Part shown: one piece after another, positions 57,010-64,000 of the stretch
Position numbering within the stretch: the first letter of the stretch is position 1
Layout of the letters: every line of letters begins with the position of its first letter
Origin: Prosapia bicincta
Lineage: Eukaryota > Arthropoda > Insecta > Hemiptera > Cercopidae
Length of the DNA stretch: 64,000 nt
Direction: 5' to 3'
NCBI GenBank assembly: GCA_036971475.1
Contig: JBAIZL010000002.1
Location: 350,090,082-350,154,081 of the forward strand
The notes under the pieces: generated by a model
The model's database searches: none
What the model saw: only the letters and a program-made list of their open reading frames with translations
What the model was told of the DNA's origin: nothing
Translations under genes and position numbers: made by a program

Positions 57010-59490
57010 ATATTCATTATACAGCACAGACGCCCAGTCTAGTGCGTGACAAATCAGTAAATATACTCTCTCCAACAACCACAAACTGATGCCTGAGGAG
57101 AGCGATAGTTATAGTATAGAAACAGAAAGCGATCTTTGACCCTTTGATGATAAACTAAGTAGCCCTTATAACTCCTTGCTATAGACTATTCTCACTTGTA
57201 TTAAGAATGTCCAGATGTTCAATAGGCGAGTGAGAAAAGTACCAAGACATGAAATGACAGAGTATATTTAGGCTAGTTTTATTAAATGGAGCAGCAGATA
57301 GATTTTGACCAGATACTGAGCGTTACTCTGATAGTTTTAAGGAAAGTTGTTTTGTCCTAATTTCTATATTAGATTCAACACTGTTCATCTACGTCATCTG
57401 TAACAGGATCTAGATATGAATAAAGGATTTTTTTTAAATTTACCTCGAATCTGAGTTATTTAACGGGCGCCCGAACAGGGACATGGCGAGTTCTTTACGT
57501 AAATTACCCGTGATCTATCATCTCGAATATTCACCTGTCACTTAATGTGCGGATCGTTAGAACTTCTGTTTAAACAGTCAACGCGTTGTCAAAATAGACA
57601 TTCAGCGACACTACTTCCAAGGCCTACACCTACCTTCCTGATTGTCTTCTAGAACAGCTCGGCCTTCAGACTACAGGACAGTCATCATCAACTAGCATCC
57701 AAACAACGTCTTCACAACAAAACGGTGAGTACAAATCAAATATGGCGATTATCTCAAAACCAATTCCACACGACTTATTGAAATTTATCCCAACCTATGA
57801 CGGTTCCCCACATAAAGTTATTCATTATGTAAACCCGTTATGTAAATTATGTATATTCAGTATGTAAAGAAGACTTAATTACTAGTTATTGAACTGACAA
57901 CATTAAAGAGTACAAAAGTAATCGCTGGTTGTTATATAAAGCAAGTATGAAAAAACTAGAAGGCCCAGCTAAGACGGTAGCTTATAATAACGGCTGCGAA
58001 ACTGTGGCGGAAATAATATGCAACATGAAAAAATAATTTAGAAACAATAGAACAGCCTAAAATATTATTTTTGTCATAACTATGTCGAAGACGAGCCATA
58101 CAAAAAACCGTTCGGATTTTTTAAACAAATTAAGTAAAAAACGAGCAACAGCCTTGAATAGAACTAGATTAGACGGAATAAAAACCGCCGCGTTAGAACA
58201 ACTCATGCCACAACTAGATTTAACACTAGGAACAACCTTCTGTACAGGGATACCAAGTCAGTTAGACGAATTAGTCTATTACAAGTTATAATCTTAGAAG
58301 AAGCTAAAACCAATTCTATTAACAACTGCAGTCTGTTATTATATAGATTAAAGTAACACAAACACAAGAAGATAACTATCATTAGAGACAGTGGACTCCA
58401 AAACCACAAAAAGGTTCCTAAAACCACAAAAAATAACCTCAAAATATCTTTAGCTAACCTCAGAATACTGAATCTACTATAACTATCATCAAAATACTAG
58501 AACTCGCCATTTCTCTATCATCAAAATACTAAAATACAAGCTCTCAAAATTATTTCAATTCAAGACCTTTTCAACAACGATCCAGTGTACATTACCGAAC
58601 CAATCGAACTGTTTCTATGAGGTCAGTCAAATCGCACCAAAGACCTACAGATAAAATTACGGGAATAGAAAATCTCGCGAGTGGAGGGATTAAGGATTTG
58701 AAACAACAAGTATCACATTTAACAAAACAAGTAAATGTCTTATTGGGAATAAGTAAAAATCCACTTAAAGACCCGGATCAATATTCGAATTAAATTTGAC
58801 TAATAGAAATCTACCGTAGTTTATTGATTGCAAAAGAAAATACATGGTTAGTAGACAAGGTCTCATCAAAAAATTATATAAATTCTAACTTAGTAAATCA
58901 AGCACGACACTCAGAGGGAATCACAATAAAGAAGCCAACTGGCATAAAACATAGTTCCGAATATATTCTCTTTACTTTAGATAATACATTTGGAATAGAT
59001 CTATAATTAAAAATGTACATATTCGACTTCTCAGACAAATACGTAATTTTAATAGGACATGAGACTCTAAATGAATTAAACGCAAACTTAAATCTACAAC
59101 GCTGGAGTGTAATAATAATAAACACAAACAATTACTAGAACTGAAAAAAATAACCGAAAAAAGGGGGGAAAACATTGTTAAACTACCAAAGAATAAAACT
59201 TATAACACTGCTTACTTAAAAAAATTTATAGACGGTAAAATAAACATTAAAGAATTTTTATAGAAGAATTTAAATAATTGTGGCAATTTCGAAGCAAATT
59301 ATATAGTATATTCTAATGAAGACAACGTATAGAGTCACCCCTTTTGATATATAACAAATGGATGCCACGGAAGAATTTAAACCAACGACCAATTGTCTCA
59401 AGCCTAGAAACCTTAATATGGCAACTATTGAAAATTTATTTAGATTAAAACATAAGAACAAAGAAGACACAATTGAAATAATATAATTAG
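57010..59490 (+). mobile_element. Errantivirus-like Gypsy element relic (LTR part, gag, protease)
   Basis: An LTR-like stretch (TATA-like tatattta near 57262, AATAAA near 57419) ends at about 57464. It is followed by a tRNA-Lys primer site. Gag opens at ATG 57742 (HDLLKFIPTYDGSPH) and is then scattered over three frames, with a recognisable FLNKLSKKRATALNRT segment at about 58110. A coiled-coil-like segment (VSHLTKQVNVLLG) lies at 58705-58745. A protease-like segment (SDKY then LIGHETLNELNANL) is near 59040, and a FRLKH segment that usually precedes RT near 59440. Nothing of RT, integrase or env was found. Many stops; a truncated, inactive relic. Confidence 0.7.
57465..57482 (+). promoter_or_regulatory. 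tRNA-Lys primer-binding site
   Basis: The 18 bases match TGGCGCCCGAACAGGGAC, the complement of the tRNA-Lys 3' end, except for G in place of the first T. Primer sites of this type are known from lentiviruses and some Gypsy elements. Confidence 0.85.
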
Positions 59491-60570
59491 AAGGCGCTTA
59501 TCCCAACATAAATACCTACTCGGAATACACTTATACCTTAGGGAATACATATTCCCTTATCTACACCTGGGGACGGTCTTAGTGTGGGTTACAGGCTCCC
59601 GTACTGAGCAATATTAATTAGAGTAATAAAAGTACATTATTCACTTCTATAGGCCAGTCCCAGTGACTGATTTGGAAATATGGTCTGATTATATATTTTG
59701 CAAGGATAAAAATCTTCGTTTGAATAAATATTGTAAAAACAAATAAAACCAATATTTAGTAAAAGGAATTTGGATGTTTTACATTATCTTTATCTAAAAA
59801 AAATTACAATATTTTCCACTTCTCCTTAAATTAAGCTTTATTATTAAAAAAATGTATATATAACTCTAAACGTAAGATACATTTCACTTTATTTTACTCA
59901 GTTAAAGACGTTGTAAGAAATAGTCATTTTCGTCCGTCATCCACTCTACTGCCTATTGTTATTCTTTTATAATTTTACGTGATTTCAGTTAGATATGTCT
60001 AAACATTTCACACGCTTGATGATTTTAAATATAAAAATAAATTAGGAAACAAAGTAATTGGAAATAAATTCTATTGAGGTATTTACATAAACGTAATAGC
60101 AGTATTTTGCAAAATCCTCGAGCCTTTTGGCCGATTCGGTGATTAGATATTGGTTAATTGTAATTATATCTGTCTTTTATTTGTGAACTACTTTGGAGAA
60201 GAGTTATTGTTATTCTCTATACAACCGTCACACCTGCAAAAACATAGAAATTATGGTTTTATCTTAATTATCCGGCCTCGTGTGCTTTTTAAAAATTCTT
60301 TGGAGCAGAAATTAATCTTCAATAATTATTTTACCTTTTACAAATATTTTATTATTTTGTACGTAGATTGTAGCGATAGTATTAAACATTTTTTCCTAAA
60401 AATAATTTTATTTATTGTTATATGTTGATGCTTAACTTGTGATATACAATACAAAAGGAATATACACTTTAAACAGTTTCTGACAATACAATTTCTTTAA
60501 TGACAGCTAATGTTTTAGCCCTGGTTAACGATAAAAGTACTGTAACGGGTTGAAATTGAGAATTTAAGCG
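59491..60570. other. AT-rich sequence, nothing recognised
   Basis: A GC-richer patch at 59490-59620 may still belong to the preceding retroelement. The rest is AT-rich without a gene. Confidence 0.45.
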
Positions 60571-62345
60571 TTACAATGGAAATTTTATATATGAAGAATA
60601 TAAATATAGACAAACCAGTGGGTCATCATCATCTCCGGGATGGTCAAGTGCATTGCATTTCATCAGATGATCCGCATCTATCGTATAGTGTCCACAGAGA
60701 GGGCATTCCAGTGTTGGGAGCACACCGATGCGATGTAGATGGGCGGCCAGGTAGTCGTGGCCGGTTTGTATTCTGAACTTGGCAACACCTACAGCTGGTG
60801 GAAGTCTGTGGTCGATGGGCCCTGTGGTGACTAGGTTTTCACATTTTCTTCCTGATGATTGCTGTATGAGGTTAAGTTTGCTGGCAAGGTCGATAGTTTC
60901 ATTGATGAGGGCTTTCGTGTTTTGCAACGAAGGCATGCAAATGGGTTATGCCGTTTATGTGCCTTTTTTGGCCAGAACGTCTGCCCTCTCATTTCCATAG
61001 ATGCCAACATTTCTTGGGATCCATTGTAAAGCTATAAGCAACCCCCATTCACCAGGTGTTCCAGGGCTTTTCTTGTTTCCATTGTTCTTTTGCTGTCTGT
61101 AACTGTATTGCGCGATAGGTTTTGGATAGCCGCTTGTGAATCGACGAAGAAAACTGCCTGTGTAGGGGCTATTTTGTTTAGTTCAGCTTCTGCTGCTGCT
61201 TGTACTGCTGCTATTTCTCCATCGTAGTTGGTGGGGGGAGTTCCCACTGCTAGGTATCCCTCATAATTGCGACTGTAGTAGGCAGCTCCGGTTGCACCTA
61301 TTTCCGATATTGAAGATCCATCCGTGTATATATGTAACCATTCTGTTTGTGGGTACGCTTCATTGATTGTATGCAGGGCTGCTTGCCTCAGTTCTATGTC
61401 ATGGGATGCTGATTTCGACTGACTGTGGTTCTTCAATCTACAATCAGCTTTTGCTAAATTGTGGAAAAACTCGCGGTAATCTGTAAGCAGTGCTGGCTTC
61501 TCTAAGGCTATTCCATACTTCAAGGCTACTCTCTCATAGAACGCCACTGGGGTTATTTGATTCTTCAGTCGGGCTGTGGCTTGTCTGTAGTTTGTCCAAT
61601 GAGTGTGTACTCCTCTGTGTCTCTGCCAGAATCGGAGAGCTATTTTCTCTCTATGGGTTTCCATTTAACTACACCTCGTTTATGCCTCCATTGCTGCAAT
61701 GGGTGTGGATTTAGGTGCACCCGTTATGATCCTTAACGCTGTGTTCTACACGATGTCCAGTTTACTGAGGGTGTTACGGTTGCTTGTGATGGTAACTTCA
61801 CTTCCGTAGTCAAGGACAGGTCTGTTATATGACTTATAGGTAGTTATTAGTACATCCTGGTTGGCTCCCCATGTTGTAGCTGTCAGTCTTTTTAATATTT
61901 TTGTTCTTTTTGTTGCTTTTTCCGCGCACTGTTCGACATGAGGACCCCATGTCAGACGTCTATCAAGTACTACTCCCAGATATTTGGAGAGATTACTTTC
62001 TTCCAACGAATCGCTTTTGTAATACACTTTTGAGATGCGGGGTACTCTGGTGGAAAGCGTGAACAGTTGAAAAGTGGTTTTGTGGAGCTAACCGTCATCG
62101 AATTATAACTGGTCCACAGTTCCCACTTTTTGAGAGTGTCATTTAATGCTGTTTCAAGCGCTAGGATATTGCTGATCGTTGCCCATATAAGTAAGTCATC
62201 CGCATATAATAGTGTTTTGATTCCGGTCACTTGCCTAACGGCGTCAAGTACGTAATCAATCATGATGTTAAAGAGCGTACGGCTAAGCACAGCTCCTTGA
62301 GCGAGGCCTGGTTTTTGAATACGAAATCTAAAGCCATTTTTAAGG
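60571..62345 (-). pseudogene. Non-LTR retrotransposon pol (RT C-terminal half and RNase H), minus strand
   Basis: Reading the minus strand from 62340: a GLAQGAVLSRTLFNI motif, then LLYADDLLIW (YADD active site, about 62205), SKYLGVVLDRRLTWGPH after a frameshift near 62070, and the TPIAAMEA thumb segment. A long frame at 61664-61032 then carries RNase H (HIYTDGSS with Asp, GEIAAVQAAAEAE with Glu, FVDSQAAIQNL with Asp). A zinc-like tail follows at 60936-60571 (HDYLAAHLHRIGVL, CPLC ... H ... C). A stop near 61746 and several frameshifts kill it. The 5' half, including the endonuclease, is missing. It differs from the family at 2.6 and 21.1 kb. Confidence 0.9.
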
Positions 62346-64000
62346 GGGAAGTTTTTTTTACTGATTTGAAGAAAATAAGCGACAAAGGAAAATATAGTTA
62401 TGGTAAATTATAAAATTTTGTACTAAAATGAAGAAGAAACCGACCACCGAAAACTGACGTAAAGGATCACGCGATTTTAAGGGGTGGCATCAAACCATAT
62501 TACGTCATGTTTTATTAAGTACCGGGGACAACAGGTGAGGCAGATTGTGTGTAGAATGTGGAGTTTTAACTTATTCTTCGTTTAATGATTTAAAAGTGTC
62601 AAATTCCAACATCATGTGCTAAGTGCAGGGAATAGGTGACTGCAAAAATGTAACGGTGAGATTCTCAAGCATTTTTTAGTTATTTCGGTCCTTAAAATTA
62701 ACTAAATTCAAACAAAATATAGTGCATTTCAAATAGATCAAAAACGTAGCTTTTCAAAGCTAATAAACCGTTATTAGAAGATAGTAACAAAAACATTCAA
62801 CATACATTTTTTAAACTGAAAATGTGAAAACAATAGAAAAGTAAACATCAAGTAATCAAAAAACTGTTTTAAAATCGAGAATAAAATCAGTGGAGCTGAT
62901 GTAAAAAAACAGGGATAAGAACTGTAAACTTATACAAATTAAATTCGGGGTGACGCATGACAAATAAATGAACTGAAGGATCAGGCCGTGGAGAGAATCT
63001 TCACGCCACAAAATGTGGACAGCACCAAACTTTGTGGAATCTAGTAGGATTCAGGGATTGGCACGAATTAACAGAGGTATTCGCTTAGTTCTCTTCAAAT
63101 CTATAAAATTTTAAATTCTTTTATTTGTGGGGAAAATTAAAAGTCAGTAATTCTTATTATTTTAAAAATGTAATGAATAGACTAAGTTTTAAAAGTAATG
63201 ACTTTATTTATATTAAAAGTGAAGAAACACTAGGTAGATGAGGCGAAATTTTTGCTTTGACGTCAGCAAAGCCAAAATGCGGCCAAACGAGTATAGATAT
63301 AAACAAACGTTTTTAAAAAATAAATTAAGTTAGAAATGAACCAGTCTAGTGTTTGTTGTTATAGGACAATAAAATTAAATGTACACAAAATAGACATAAA
63401 CCTAAATGTTGGTAAACTAAGACAAAATTAATGAAAATTACAAGAGTTATTCACAAGGTATACTGAAATAAAATTAATATATAGATAAACAACGAGGTTA
63501 CTTGTAAACGAATAAAGAGGTTAAAATTAATACAAAAGTGCATAAGGGTTTTATATGTAACCGTAATTGTGATTAAGGAACTTTTATGTTTGCTAGAATG
63601 CTAAAATAGGAAAAGATATACAAACTAATCCAGCACAAAGAGTTGCAGGTGAAGCTGGTTTTAAATTAACAAATTAAAATTTCTTTTAAGAAATTTAGTT
63701 AAAGTTTAAGAAATTTCTACCTTTTAGAAACTGAACACAATAGGTGGTGGGAAGAACTAGATCGGATGACGATTAGAACTTTTCGAATGCCAAACAGTTC
63801 CGCTATAAAACACTACACGCTGCACATACACCTTGATGTAGGTACGCACACCCAACGCCACTATCCAGTTTAAACCCATCAGTAAAATGTAATGTTACTG
63901 TTTTGGTGGGATCAATCAGGAAATGACCAAAAACTCTTGGTGGTAAACCAAATCAGGAGTAGGGTGCTTTATATAATTGATCAATCAAGGGTGATGTTTT
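62346..64000. other. AT-rich sequence, nothing recognised
   Basis: No recognisable gene, repeat unit or RNA. A CpG-containing patch at 63255-63300 has no open frame of note. Confidence 0.45.

Noticed and set aside
60576..61000. Plus-strand frames in 60576-61000 and 61490-61714
   Set aside because: They are antisense to the minus-strand non-LTR pol, whose RNase H motifs are clear.

Overview
This is AT-rich eukaryotic DNA, almost certainly from an arthropod and probably an insect. It has no bacterial-style operons. Coding signals are short exons with GT-AG borders or broken retroelement reading frames. The transposon set (BEL/Pao, several Gypsy lineages, RNase H-bearing non-LTR elements, a Penelope-like element) fits an insect; a hemipteran is a guess I cannot prove. 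Nearly all recognisable coding sequence belongs to transposons, and every retroelement here is inactivated by stops, frameshifts or truncation.

Layout. (1) 0.5-2.5 kb: a dispersed repeat, here called family R131, whose other copies lie inverted at 31.6-35.0 kb and direct at 53.7-56.5 kb. (2) 2.57-14.7 kb: a three-level nest. A BEL/Pao retrotransposon (plus strand, 6145-12569, TSD actag) sits in the pol gene of a Gypsy element (minus strand, 3289-14260, TSD gtat), which itself sits in the RNase H region of a non-LTR element. LTR divergence (about 9% outer, about 5% inner, counted by eye) agrees with this order. (3) 16.05-20.30 kb, minus strand: the one convincing host gene, four exons in phase 0 encoding a 362-residue secreted, lysine-rich protein of unknown family, with a TATA box. 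Its first intron holds TA arrays, degenerate tandem repeats and a 240-bp hairpin. (4) 21.1-22.3 kb: a second copy of the non-LTR family. (5) 24.5-29.3 kb: a degenerate duplicated coding-like stretch, two inverted-repeat elements, a 1.8-kb minisatellite of 84-bp units, and an SRPK-kinase-like exon.

(6) 36-44.4 kb: short repeats, a Penelope-like element with a broken GIY-YIG domain, a Mag-like Gypsy gag-protease fragment, and a TTC28/CHAT-like gene fragment. (7) 45.9-52.2 kb: the oddest region, a 6.3-kb structure with long inverted arms built of 28-bp minisatellite monomers, a central 37-bp minisatellite, and one compact RING-finger minigene. (8) 52.7-64 kb: a BED-finger hAT-like fragment, R131 copy C, an errantivirus-like Gypsy relic with a tRNA-Lys primer site, and a third non-LTR element (minus strand).

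The genes do not form a pathway. The window is best read as a transposon- and satellite-rich intergenic landscape around one small secreted-protein gene, plus one unexplained inverted-repeat structure carrying a RING domain. All identities rest on reading motifs by eye; no database search was possible.
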